Shown: positions 11,136 to 21,177, numbered from the stretch's first letter. The stretch is 64,000 bases of DNA from Leptodactylus fallax (GCA_947044405.1 CAMRHE010000054.1:806001-870000), one strand, 5' to 3'. The notes: generated by a model not told the origin, from the letters alone. A program made the numbers and translations.

Positions 11136-12050
11136 ATGGACTCTTTGGTGTTTTCCTCCATCAACGCTAATGGTCTCAACACTCCCGAGAAGAGATCATC
11201 CCTTCTCCGCCTTTTATGGGGTAAGAGGGCCCAGGTGGCCTTTATCCAGGAGACACACTTTCGGGAGGAGGCGGTCCCTACCTTTTCCTCCCCAAGATTC
11301 CCCGACGTGTTCCATAGTTGTTACTCCCCAGGGTATGACAGACAGCTCACGAGGTTCGAGGAGTCCTGCATGGGAAGGGCCCTGCTAAGACACTCACTTT
11401 CCGATTTCTATCTGCTCCTGGTGTCCCCTCCTCCGGGCCACAGACCCTCCTACTTAACCAGATGGGAGGCCGATCTGGCCATGACCTTCTCTGACCAACA
11501 GTGCTCCGGAATTTTTGAGTTTACCCGCAAGAGTTCGATGGCTAGCAGTTATCAAGAGGCGAGATATAAAATCCTGACTAGATGGTACCATGTTCCGTCT
11601 AAGCTACACAGACTCTTCCCGTCCTCCTCTCCTGTGTGTTGGCACTGTTGCTCGGAGGAGGGGACGCTTTTACATATTTTCTGGGAATGCTCGATATTGA
11701 GAGACTTTTGGGAGGGAGCACACAGGGTGCTAGGTCGGATATTCCAAACTTCCATTCCTTACACGCTAGCCTTATCTCTGCTACACCTCTCGGATTACCC
11801 CCTGTGTACCTATCGCAAATCCTCCCTACGACATATGGTCAATGCTGCTAGGGCGTGTATCCCAGCGCTATGGAAATCGTCTAATCCCCCTTCTCTCCTG
11901 CACTGGATTTGTAAAGTGGAGGACATCCAGTACATGGAGGATCTCACGGCATCCTTTCGCGATAAGAGGGAATCCTTCATGGCGGCCTGGACGCCATGGA
12001 TTCTCTTTCAGGGATCCCAGGCCTATAGAGACCTGACGGGTAGACCTTGA
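11136..12050 (+). pseudogene. L1 ORF2 with in-frame deletion: endonuclease start fused to C-terminus
   Basis: An open frame of 304 codons starts at ATG 11136. Residues 1 to about 68 are the start of an APE-type endonuclease, with INANGL and FIQETHF carrying the expected Asn and Glu. Sequence after about residue 75 is the far end of ORF2, ending with the CWHCCSEEGTLLHIFWEC knuckle and a tryptophan-rich tail. The rest of the endonuclease and the whole reverse transcriptase are absent. The frame survives across the junction, so a short fusion protein could be made, but it cannot retrotranspose by itself. The open frame extends upstream to 10950 through a pyrimidine tract, which I do not consider coding. 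Confidence 0.82.
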
Positions 12051-12401
12051 TGTAGGGTTTACGCTGCCGACATGGTGAGGTCGGGGTCCTCGCATGTCCG
12101 TCATTTGTGTGTTAACTTGATGTTCCCACATTTGTTCTCTCCCTGTCTTTCTTTCTCTCCCTCCTTCTCCCCCCCCCCTCTTTGTTCCTTTCGTCCCCCT
12201 GATAACTGCCTTGATTAGCAACAGTTGATGTGCTAACACATCTATTTCATGTTACCATGTTACTATGTATCGAAGCTGATGTATGCCTCGTTCCTTGAGG
12301 TAAAGCGCTTGTTTGGCTCACGCCATCATTGTTTGTTTGTTATTTCTGTATAATATCTAAAATAAAGAATTTATAAAAAAAAAAAATAGATAGTAAAGGT
12401 C

Positions 12402-12629
12402 TTCAATTGTGTAATCAATAATATACAGTTTAAATTTGCTTTTATATATTTATACAGGTATAATTAAAGGTCAAACAGCTGAAGTACTTTAGTTATAATT
12501 TACTAAGTAACTTGGTATGTTAAAAAAATTACATCCTGCAGAAAAGTATAATTTACGTTAAAAAGAAAGAAAATAAAGTTGCAGGCAGCACTCCAAAGTA
12601 AGCTGAAGACCTTAAAATTAATATTCATT
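12402..12629. other. Noncoding, nothing recognised
   Basis: AT-rich sequence between the L1 and the MITE remnant. Confidence 0.45.
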
Positions 12630-12760
12630 AAAGGGAGATTGTCAGGTCAAAAATGCCAATAATAGCACCAAATCTGGACCACCCCTGATGCACCTTCAAG
12701 CAGACTTGCATATCCATGAACAGATTATTTATTTCTGCATTGTTTCTTCGTTTTGTGAAT
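12630..12760 (+). mobile_element. Truncated TTAA-flanked MITE (left end)
   Basis: The sequence starts at a TTAA with 'aaagggagattgtcaggtca', closely matching the left end of the element at 60562, including the following 'aaaaatg' and the inner block 'acccctgatgca' (also near 60890 of that copy). The right half is missing, cut by the next element. The TTAA boundary suggests piggyBac-type mobilisation. Confidence 0.6.
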
Positions 12761-12949
12761 TCTAGGTGTGGGCAAACCTCCCTAGATTTGCTTCATGAAT
12801 AATGATGAGGTTCACCTGCCAATTTCATTTCAGACCAAAATTCTCTGGTCTGAACAGGAAGTGCTATTATTACACTCTGGGTCCTCTTCAGACCCTAGAG
12901 TAAAATAAGCAGAGGCCTATGAGAGGTGTGGAAAAATAATTAACAGTCA

Positions 12950-13394
12950 TGTAAGGGTTAAAACATAACTTGCACTATATTCTATATCACAGTATACAGA
13001 AAGCACAAGAGGGTGGAATGTTCTGTAAACAAGACTGCGTAGTTGATAAGGACAGACTTGGAGTCTGGGGGAGATATCAACAGTTCTGCCAATTTCAGCA
13101 GAACTAGTAGTCTTGGGAGGACATTTAGATAAGGTGAAAATGAAAACATCTGGGGTGATGGGTAAATGAACAAATTTGTGTGATAACGGAACTGGAAAGA
13201 CCATATATGTATATTGATCACATGACTGTTATGTAATTGAGCTTGCTTTTAAAACTGTATTGAACTACGTAATAAAGTAGAAACTGTTCATACACGGTAC
13301 CTGTGTACGTCTTGTTTCCCGAGCGCTCGAAACTGGTTATCTATTTAATTAGGCTTACGGTGACATCCATCCCGGGGGAGATTAACCCCCGACA
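12950..13394 (+). repeat. 5' LTR of the endogenous retrovirus
   Basis: It starts TGTAAGGG and ends CCCGACA, with the canonical TG...CA ends. A TATA-like tract (ATATATGTATAT) lies near 13203, a polyadenylation signal AATAAA at about 13270, and a T/GT-rich stretch follows around 13302-13318. It should contain the promoter and enhancer of the provirus. Confidence 0.95.
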
Positions 13395-13399
13395 GAAAT

Positions 13400-13417
13400 T
13401 GGCGACCAATGACGTGG
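13400..13417 (+). promoter_or_regulatory. Retroviral primer-binding site
   Basis: Five bases after the LTR comes TGGCGACCAATGACGTGG. The opening TGG pairs with a tRNA CCA end. The first six to eight bases would suit some arginine tRNAs, but the full 18 nt is not a match I can name, so the primer tRNA is unresolved. Confidence 0.7.
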
Positions 13418-13524
13418 GGCCTCGAGATTGTCTGATGTGCAGCCGATAGAGTGCCGACCCACTCACCGATCGACTTGAGGACGGGACCAGAGGACCTCAG
13501 ATAGATAAAAACAGTACTGTGAAG

Positions 13525-13601
13525 GTAAGCCTTTGATCTTGCCAATTAGTATATCTGAGGTTCCTGTGTGTCTATTCTCTGTATCGATGAGTGAGGTAAG
13601 C
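13525..13601 (+). promoter_or_regulatory. Two candidate 5' splice donors in the leader
   Basis: AAG|GTAAGC at 13524/13525 and GAG|GTAAGC at 13595/13596 are both strong consensus donors between the primer site and gag. Either could serve the spliced env message. Both lie upstream of the small leader ORF, which would be removed from spliced transcripts using them. Confidence 0.6.
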
Positions 13602-13615
13602 TGCTGCATGCTTAT

Positions 13616-13801
13616 ATGACATCTCGATGCCAATTGTATAGTACGGAAGAACCTAAAAGGGACATGTCACCTGTAAATGATATGGAAATTGTTTTCTTTG
13701 CTTTTTGTCTTGCCTGTCTATTGATGTTTGCATGTTACCTGTGTTATAAGATATATAAGGCTGCAAAGAATGGGGAACAGTTCTCTATTCTTAACCCCTA
13801 G
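13616..13801 (+). CDS. Small membrane-protein ORF in the retroviral leader
   Basis: A 61-codon ATG frame lies upstream of gag in the unspliced leader. A polar N-terminus of about 22 residues is followed by a strongly hydrophobic, cysteine-rich span (from MEIVFFAFCLACLLMF through CYLCYKIY), then a short basic tail (KAAKNG). This fits a single-pass membrane protein. No known family comes to mind. Position recalls orf c of walleye dermal sarcoma virus, which also sits between the 5' LTR and gag, but I see no sequence link. It could be a chance frame; the clean hydrophobic pattern argues mildly against that. Confidence 0.45.
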   Translation: MTSRCQLYSTEEPKRDMSPVNDMEIVFFAFCLACLLMFACYLCYKIYKAAKNGEQFSILNP

Positions 13802-14186
13802 AGTTGCGGACAAGGTTTGGAACTGAGAAGCACTGAGTGATTGAAAAGTCCTTGTTTTGGAACACTAGCCTCCAGCCGTGCCTGGACGGTCAAGGTCGAA
13901 TGGGACCTGAGTAGTAGCACGAAGGACTTAGTAGAATCCGCGCGAAGTGCGTGTAGTGATTTGGGAGTGTTTTGGTAAGGGGACACAGGCAGAAAGTTGA
14001 GCCTGTGGAAGCCAATTGAGGCATTGCCCTGAGCACTACTCCTGAACTTGCACAAGTAGAGTAGTTCATAGAAGACAGAAGAGTCTGTCTGGGAGTTCTC
14101 ACTAAGTAGTCATAAGTGACCCTCTATTGTCTAAAGGTTGCCCTAGAGGAGTGAGAGGCTCATCGGCTGATTAGCTACCAGCCAAG

Positions 14187-15695
14187 ATGGGGAAGGGACC
14201 ATCTAAGATATGGTACACCCCATGTGAACTAATAGAGATAGGGGAAAGGAAAGAAGTAGCCGCACAGCTAAAGAAAATCCTAAAAAGAGCAGGAATACAC
14301 AAAACTGGGTTGGTAGACAGTAAGTTTTGGGATCAGTGGAGATTGGACTATGCAGGACTGATTCAAGAAAATAAGCTGCAAGGAGGTATATATGCCCTGA
14401 TCGAAGGAAGCAAGAAAATAGAGAATGGGGAATGGTCCCGAAAACAGGATAAACTAGGAAGGATGCTGTATATGCCTCCTTCAGAGGAATATAAAGGGAA
14501 GGGCCCCAACCAAACAGGACTCACCTCATCTCCTCCACCTTACAATCTGAAGGGGTGGACTTGTCAAACATGTAGTACCCAGCAACCGTGCTGGGGAGAT
14601 CCATGCTCTGTATGTAATACCCCTCGTCCCAGGGGGGTCTGTGGCCCTAAAGTAATGCATGCAGATTTACCTTTACCACCTCCGCCACCCCCAACACAGA
14701 AATTGTACCCAGTTGTCACTAGGTCACAGACAAAGAGAACTGTTAGCCGTACCCCCGTTAGTGGGACAACCGGGAGTGTATCTGGGGAAGAAGTAGAAGA
14801 AACAAAAGAGGAAGGGACACCTAGAAGGGGACGGACGGGTGAGGATGATATGATTACAACTACTTCAGTAGAATGGAGACCTTGGTCTCCTGGGGATCAG
14901 CTGTCTATGGCACAACAACTACCAGACCCACAGTTAGAACCCAGTGCTTTTCTTAGGAAAATGAGGATGATTCAGATGAACTATAGAGCTAGCTGGAAGG
15001 ACTTAATGGCCATAATTCAGGTGAAATGTTCAGAGGGGTTGTTGAGTACGATAAATATTATTTCTAGATTTGATCGAAATATTCCCCTGAACACAGAATC
15101 CACAGATAGTGGAAAGGACTTTTTAGATAAATTGGAGTTGTGGTGTGAAAAACAAGCAGAAACCCGTCGTACAGCATTAACTACATGTAAAAGGGAGAAA
15201 GGTGAGGCAATAGAAGCTTATTATGGAAGACTTCTCACTAAAGCAGTAGATGCCGGGTGGGAGGAGCATGCATCTCGAGCCCTGAGAAACACCATGCTTT
15301 CTGAAGCATTCATGCAGGGAATAGGGGGCACCCTGGCAGAAAAGATAAGAGCTTGTACCCCGGATTGGAGAAGTTCAAATCCTGATGATTTATTTGCTAA
15401 AGCAGTGGGGTTCTCCATAGATGAGAGGGAAAAGAAAGCAGCAGCACCAATTAAAGCTTATATAAACAATGGTGCAAGGTATCAGGGAAAGACAGGTCCC
15501 CGCCCTAGACAACAACAAGGACAGAGGGAGACCAGAAAATGCTTCAATTGTGGGAGACCAGGACACTTAGCCAGGGATTGTCGGTGTCCCAAACAAAGGG
15601 ACAACGATGGGCCCAGGCAACATAAGGGTGGTCCGCCCATGTCTGAGACAGAGAAAGACGAAGTTTTTTATCAAGCACAGGATGATACACAATGA
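14187..15695 (+). CDS. gag: Retroviral Gag polyprotein, open
   Basis: A 502-residue uninterrupted frame starts at an ATG in good context (AAGATGG). The N-terminus MGKGPSK fits an N-myristoylation signal with Gly2 and Ser6, as in matrix proteins. A PPPY late-domain motif lies at residues 116-119. Immediately after is a C-X2-C-X10-C-X2-C cluster (Cys126, 129, 140, 143, preceded by Trp124) resembling a RanBP2-type zinc finger, which is unusual for Gag. A proline run and a charged linker lead to the capsid-like region (about 230-430), and a single CCHC nucleocapsid knuckle (Cys452, Cys455, His460, Cys465) lies near the end. It stops at UGA 15693-15695, in frame with pol, so Gag-Pol probably arises by readthrough. 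No lesion is visible. Confidence 0.93.
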   Translation: MGKGPSKIWYTPCELIEIGERKEVAAQLKKILKRAGIHKTGLVDSKFWDQWRLDYAGLIQENKLQGGIYALIEGSKKIENGEWSRKQDKLGRMLYMPPSEEYKGKGPNQTGLTSSPPPYNLKGWTCQTCSTQQPCWGDPCSVCNTPRPRGVCGPKVMHADLPLPPPPPPTQKLYPVVTRSQTKRTVSRTPVSGTTGSVSGEEVEETKEEGTPRRGRTGEDDMITTTSVEWRPWSPGDQLSMAQQLPDPQLEPSAFLRKMRMIQMNYRASWKDLMAIIQVKCSEGLLSTINIISRFDRNIPLNTESTDSGKDFLDKLELWCEKQAETRRTALTTCKREKGEAIEAYYGRLLTKAVDAGWEEHASRALRNTMLSEAFMQGIGGTLAEKIRACTPDWRSSNPDDLFAKAVGFSIDEREKKAAAPIKAYINNGARYQGKTGPRPRQQQGQRETRKCFNCGRPGHLARDCRCPKQRDNDGPRQHKGGPPMSETEKDEVFYQAQDDTQ

Positions 15696-15735
15696 AAGAC
15701 AGGCTCTCCCGCCCCAGTATCCCTTTTGTCCTCAC
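15693..15735 (+). promoter_or_regulatory. Putative gag-pol stop-codon readthrough site (UGA)
   Basis: The gag stop (CAA TGA AAG) is followed by open codons in the same frame leading into protease, so pol would be translated by suppression of the stop, as in gammaretroviruses. The next ~35 nt are C-rich with a GGCTCTCCCGCCCC tract that may take part in a downstream RNA fold. I did not identify a specific pseudoknot. Confidence 0.6.
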
Positions 15736-17738
15736 AGGATAGGGGAATTCAAATTTTTCAACCTGTATTGATTAATGGAAAGGAGGTGCCATTCTTGATA
15801 GATACTGGGGCAACAAAATCATGTGTAAGCAAACATGTTGCTAGTACACTTAAACTCCCACTCTCAGGAGATAGCCAGGTGGTCCAAGGGGTATCAGGGC
15901 TACCAGTCACCCTGGATCAAACTGATCCTGTAGAAACTTCATTTCAGGGTAGCAGGATACTCACTAGGTATTTAGTCTCAGACACATCAGATAACATTCT
16001 TGGTACAGATGTGATGGGAGTATTAGGTTGTAACATCATGTTACATTCCTCAGGAGAAGCATTTGTAAAAGTCACACATACTAACCATGAGATTTTGTGT
16101 TTGTTATCTGCCGAGTTAAATACACCAAATTGTATTTTTGTCCTCACTGAAGAAGAAAATGTACTGTTATCCCAAGTGCCAACAGCATTATGGGCAACTG
16201 GGAAAACAGACTTAGGTAAATTGGATGTACCCCCTGTTATGGTAACCCTGAAACCTGGTGCTCAGCCACCCAGGATTAAACAATATCCTCTGACCCATGC
16301 CCAAGAGGATGCCATAGCAGTAACAATAGGGGAATTAGTGAAAGCAGAGGCATTGAAGGAATGCACTTCTGTAGCAAACACTCCTCTTTTCCCAGTGAAG
16401 AAAAAGGGCAAAAAGGGAGAACCAGACACATACCGTATGGTTCATGATCTTAGGGAATTGAATAAAGTAACGCTACTTGAAACCCCAGTGGTACCTAACC
16501 CACACACCTTGCTGTCAGCTGTCCCCACAGGTACCACCTGGTACAGTTGTATAGATCTTTCCAATGCATATTTTTCTGTGCCTTTACACCCCGATTGCCA
16601 GTATTTGTTTGCATTTACATTTAGGGGTAAACAGTACACTTGGACAGTACTACCACAAGGGGCGCAAAACAGTCCTAACCAATTCACAAGGTGTCTTACA
16701 CTTATTATGAGTACTTGGTATTTTCCACATGATGATGTTGTTCTGTTACAATATGTTGACGATCTTCTTCTTCTTTGTGCTCCAGACAAACCAACCTGTG
16801 AAGCGGCGACCATCAGCCTGTTGTGTTTCCTCTACCAGAACGGCTGCAAGGCCAACAAGGACAAGTTGCAATTTTGCAAACAAAAAGTGGTGTTCCTGGG
16901 ACACTGTCTCGGCCAGGGTACCAAGCACCTGTCAGATGAGAGGACCAAGGTGGTGAGAGACATGCAGGTGCCGACCTCTCATGCTCAGCTACGTACCTTC
17001 TTGGGATTGGTATCCTACTGTAGGCCATGGATCAGATCTGCATCTCTGACCATGCAACCTCTGTACGATAGCCTCTCCTCAAAACCATTCAGCCTCACAC
17101 CTGAGGCCTTGGATGCGTTTTACCAACTGAAGTTGCAGATAGTCAGTGCTCCGGCCCTAGGCCTACCTGACTATGAGAAACCTTTTCAGCTCTACGTGAT
17201 TGAGATGATGGGACACGCAACTGCAGTCCTCACACAACAACACGGGGATAAGAAATGCCCCGTGGCCTATTACAGCTCAAGGTTAGATGCTGTGGCCAGG
17301 GGGACCCCCTCCTGTGTGCGTGTTGTCCTCTCAGTACAAGCATTGCTTGAGAAAAGCTCAGACATTGTCCTAAATCATATACTGGTTGTGTATACACCTC
17401 ATGACATCCATGCTATCCTCACACAGGTAGACAGACGTCACCTTTCTTTGGCACGGCAGTGCAAAATGGAATTTGCTCTGCAGTCCTCCTCAAACATCTC
17501 TTTTCAACGCTGTTTAACTTTGAATCCTGCAACTCTTCTTCCTGTAGGAGTTCATGATTCAAAAGGGGGAGTGGAGGATGAGTTATTTTTAAATTCCCTC
17601 TCTGAAGAAGAACTGTTTGACAGCCAGCATGAACATGATTGCGTGGCTCTTATGTCACAGTGGGATTTGACCATGTCACGGATGTGCCGTTACAAAATCC
17701 TGATTATGAGATGTTTGTGGACGGCTCAAGGTATCTGA
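15696..17738 (+). pseudogene. pol: Retroviral pro-pol, first part (protease and reverse transcriptase)
   Basis: The frame continues from gag across the UGA. Near its start is an aspartic protease with FLIDTGATKS at about 15793 and a later ILGTDVMG. The reverse transcriptase follows, with the fingers/palm motifs VHDLRELN, LPQGAQNSP and the catalytic YVDDLLL at about 16753-16773, then thumb and connection regions. The frame runs out at 17738. The alternate frame beginning near 17640 carries the RNase H start, so there is a net one-base shift at about 17640-17700. I found no convincing programmed slippery site, so this is most simply a mutation. Confidence 0.9.
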
Positions 17739-19300
17739 CAGATGAAGGCAAATTTGTTACAGGGTATGCTGTAGTCACTGAACATGACATCATAGTCCAG
17801 GAAGCTCTTCCACCACACATGTCAGCCCAAGAAGCTGAGCTTAAAGCCCTTATGGAGGCTTGTAAGATAGCCAAAGGTAGAACAGCTAACATATACACTG
17901 ACTCCAGGTATGCTTTTGGCATTGCACATGATTATGGTCCAATATGGAGGGCAAGGAACTTCCTAACGGCCCAGGGCAAGCCAATTAAGAATGGAGATGT
18001 GGTAAGTCGACTGATGGAGGCCATACTGCTCCCAAAGCAGCTGGCAATTGTGAAAGTCAGAGCTCACGCAAAAGGAAGGGACCCTGAAAGCCGTGGAAAT
18101 GAGAGAGCTGACATAGCAGCCAAGGCTGCAGCACTACTGGCGAGAAGGGGTCCCAACCAGGTGAGCAAAATGGACATTGACCTAGCAGACCCAAAAGGGC
18201 TGTACTCAAAGGTTACCAGTGTGGAAACTGAAAGATGGAAGAAAGCAGGTGCTACAGAAGGTGATGGTATGTGGAAAATGGGGGATCGATTATGTCTGCC
18301 CGCAGCAGTCTACCCCCAGATGGCTGGCTTGGCCCACGGTAAGGTGCATGCCTCTCAAAATGCCATGGAGTCATTAGTGGGTAAATTATGGTTTGCCCCA
18401 GGTTTTGGAAGAGCTGCTAGTAACCACGTAAAAGCATGTCACATATGTGCTCTACACAACCCAGGACAGGTAGTTAAAACACCCACCAAGTGTACACCAA
18501 AATCCCTGTACCCATTTCAGAGAGTACAGATAGATTACATACAGTTGCCTAAATCTGGAACATACGAGTATGTATTGGTCTGTGTGGATCTGTTTTCAGG
18601 ATGGCCTGAGGCCTACCCTGTGAGCAAAGCAACCGCACAAGCAACTGCCAAGAAACTGATGTCTGAGCTTGTGTGCAGGTTTGGAGTGCCCGAGGTGATA
18701 GAGTCTGACAGAGGTACGCATTTCACAGGTGAGATAATGAAAGAAATAATGTCTGCACTAGGGATTGAGCAAGCTTTCCACACACCCTACCATCCTCAGA
18801 GTTCAGGCAAAGTGGAAAGGTTGAATGGCACACTCAAATTAAAGATCCAAAAAACGATAGCAGAGACAGGGAAGCCCTGGCCTGAGTGTCTATCTTTAGC
18901 CCTTTACTCAGTAAGAACCACCCCTAACAGGAGGACAGGGTTGTCACCATTTGAAATATTGTTTGGAAGTGCGCCCAAAACAGGGTTATACTTCCCTCAG
19001 ACGTTACAGCTTAACTATGACAGTATTTCTAGCTATGTGCAGAGTTTGTGCCAGAAATTGAGAGAAACACATAAACAAGTGTTCTCTTCTATTCCAGACC
19101 CTTCTGATTTTTCAGGAACGCATAGCTTGCAGCCTGGTGATTGGGTGGTCGTGAAAAGACACACTAGGAAGTCTCTTGAACCCAGGTATGACGGTCCCTT
19201 CCAAGTACTGCTGACAACTGCCACTTCAGTAAAATTGGAGGGAAAACCCACCTGGATACACGCTTCACATTGCAAGAAAGTTGAAGCACCATCAAAATGA
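17639..19300 (+). pseudogene. pol: Retroviral pol, second part (RNase H and integrase)
   Basis: This frame, displaced from the first part of pol, opens with RNase H motifs (FVDGSR, later EAELKALMEA and IYTDSRYAF) and continues into integrase. The integrase has an HHCC zinc domain (HGKVHASQ then CHICALH), a DDE core (QIDYIQLP, ESDRGTHFTG and HPQSSGKVERLNG giving Asp, Asp, Glu) and a C-terminal domain ending near 19300. All expected catalytic residues are visible. Its stop overlaps the env start as ATGA. It is labelled a pseudogene only because it is disconnected from the protease/RT frame; the region itself has no other stop. Confidence 0.9.
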
Positions 19301-20622
19301 AAACACGACACTTGCTGATGTTTGCTGGATGCCTTTTAATAATATGGACCTGGTTTGAACTTTACAGGAAAAAAAGACAGCCCAAATCGGGGAGTAAGGG
19401 AACTGGAGGAACACATATGGAGAACAAAAGAGAATATGTGGTTATATTTGGCCCGAGTATTAAACATGACAGAATTTTGTTTGAGAAATGCATATTCCAG
19501 TAATGTGTTGAAACTTGTTTGATTGCAGTGCCGACTTCTGTTGCAGTATGGACTAAATTGTTGAAACTTCAGTTAAATGATACTCTTTTACAGGAAGCTG
19601 ATCTCCATGTGCATGCAGACTGGATAAGTCCTTATTATGCTTGTATGAACTGCACTGCCTACGCAGATTTACAGGAGAATATGATAAGGATATCGACTGG
19701 GGCAGTAGCAAGAGCAGAATTGTGTTTCAAATTTTCATGTAATAAAACAACAATACCTAATTGCAATCCTATAATGAATAAAGGGCAGTTTCCACAAATC
19801 TGCAATAGAACTGACAACGATTGTCAAACCCTGAGGGAAGGGAAGAGGATGCAATGTAACAGGACACTTATTGTCCCGTCACTAGATTTACATGTACCCT
19901 TGCCACCTGGGTGGGTTCTAGCGTGTGGTAATAGCAGCTACACCTATATACCTGCCAATATAACTGGAGGCATATGTGCCTTGTCTAGATTAGCATTGAC
20001 TATGATACCCACACCATATGAACAGAGTTCACAGAAATCGCATGTACATATATTACACAAAAGAAGTACTATCCCACTGCCTGAGGATTGTAATTATGAT
20101 GTGAAACTCTTATCGAAAGCAGAATACATAAGCCTAGCTGTGTCACTGGTAGGAGTACCAGGTTTGTCTGTATATACTGCTAAGATAATATCACGTATTG
20201 CTTGCTTTATGGTAAAGAATATAAACACTACTAGCGCTATCATTAAAGATGTTGTATTAGATTTGCAATCACATAAAAAAGCAATATTGCAGAATAGAGC
20301 GGCTATAGATTATTTACTGCTTAAACATGGTTATGGGTGTAACACTTTTGCGGGAATGTGCTGTTTTAATTTGTCTGACCATTCAGAAGATGTGCATGAT
20401 AAGTTGAAACAGTTGCAGGAAATGGTAACACATATTAAACAAGATGTCAACCAAGGATGGTGGGACTGGCTGTTAGCTTTCCTACCTGACTTGGGATACC
20501 TTCGACAAATCGTAGGTATAATCCTTTGTGTAATCATTTTTATGATATTAGGATGTTGTTGTATCCAATGTATTCCTTCGCTATGCAATCTCATGAGGGA
20601 CAATACTCAGTATGTAAGGTAG
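19297..20622 (+). pseudogene. env: Retroviral env with one in-frame nonsense codon
   Basis: Two open segments in the same frame (19297-19500 and 19504-20622) are separated by a single TAA at 19501-19503. The N-terminus has a hydrophobic segment (about residues 5-22) suited to a signal peptide. The surface part is short and carries a CMNC (CXXC) motif and several N-X-S/T sites. A basic HKRS site around 20060 could be the subunit cleavage point. The transmembrane subunit has a CX6CC motif (about 20338-20364), a helical region before it like the class I immunosuppressive domain position, and a membrane span near 20505-20560 followed by a cysteine-rich short tail. At ~440 codons it is small for class I Env. 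The nonsense codon inactivates this copy. Confidence 0.88.
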
Positions 20623-20718
20623 GATCATTATTTTTAACATTTTCAATGGAGAATCCATCACAGATGGCACACAGATAGTGTGAATGTATTCATTGAATAC
20701 TGATTAAAAATAAAGTCC

Positions 20719-20732
20719 TAAAATGGGGGAAT
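20719..20732 (+). promoter_or_regulatory. Polypurine tract
   Basis: AAAATGGGGGAAT lies immediately before the 3' LTR, the expected primer for plus-strand DNA synthesis. Confidence 0.85.
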
Positions 20733-21177
20733 TGTAAGGGTTAAAACATAACTTGCACTATATTCTATATCACAGTATACAGAAAGCACAAGAGGGTGGA
20801 ATGTTCTGTAAACAAGACTGCGTAGTTGATAAGGACAGACTTGGAGTCTGGGGGAGATATCAACAGTTCTGCCGATTTCAGCAGAACTAGTAGTCTTGGA
20901 AGGACATTTAGATAAGGTGAAAATGAAAACATCTGGGGTGATGGGTAAATGAACAAATTTGTGTGATAACGGAACTGGAAAGACCATATATGTATATTGA
21001 TCACATGACTGTTATGTAATTGAGCTTGCTTTTAAAACTGTATTGAACTACGTAATAAAGTAGAAACTGTTCATACACGGTACCTGTGTATGTCTTGTTT
21101 CCCGAGCGCTCGAAACTGGTTATCTATTTAATTAGGCTTACGGTGACATCCATCCCGGGGGAGATTAACCCCCGACA
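20733..21177 (+). repeat. 3' LTR of the endogenous retrovirus
   Basis: 445 bp, the same length as the 5' LTR, with three single-base differences that I can see. The AATAAA signal lies at about 21053. Confidence 0.95.

Larger units (their letters stand above)
8622..12401 (+). mobile_element. L1/Tx1-like LINE with 5' end and internal ORF2 deletion, 19-bp TSD
   Basis: The insertion is bracketed by the perfect direct repeat AAAATAGATAGTAAAGGTC at 8622-8640 and 12383-12401. The body starts GGGGCGTGGCC, a GC-rich 5' end as expected for a full-length start, and ends with an AATAAA signal near 12360 and a poly(A) tail. It contains a 5' untranslated region, an ORF1, an inter-ORF region with a pyrimidine-rich tract at 10970-11075, and an ORF2 that lacks its reverse transcriptase because of a large internal deletion. 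The total of ~3.7 kb compares with 6-7 kb for intact relatives. The perfect TSD suggests a recent insertion. Confidence 0.92.
12950..21177 (+). mobile_element. Near-complete class I (gammaretrovirus-like) endogenous retrovirus
   Basis: An 8228-bp provirus has two 445-bp LTRs, a primer-binding site, gag, pro-pol, env and a polypurine tract. It is flanked by a 4-bp duplication GTCA (12946-12949 and 21178-21181), the length expected for gammaretroviruses. Gag and pol share a frame separated by a UGA codon, env overlaps the end of pol by ATGA, and the Env transmembrane subunit has CX6CC, all class I traits. The LTRs differ at only three positions by eye (CCAAT/CCGAT, TGGGAGG/TGGAAGG, GTACG/GTATG), so the insertion is recent. 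Visible lesions are one frameshift in pol and one nonsense codon in env, so this copy is defective as it stands. Confidence 0.95.

Noticed and set aside
17655..17675. Possible -1 slippery heptamer (GGGATTT) at the pol frame break
   Set aside because: It is not in the correct phase relative to the upstream frame and does not fit the X XXY YYZ rule; a mutation is simpler.
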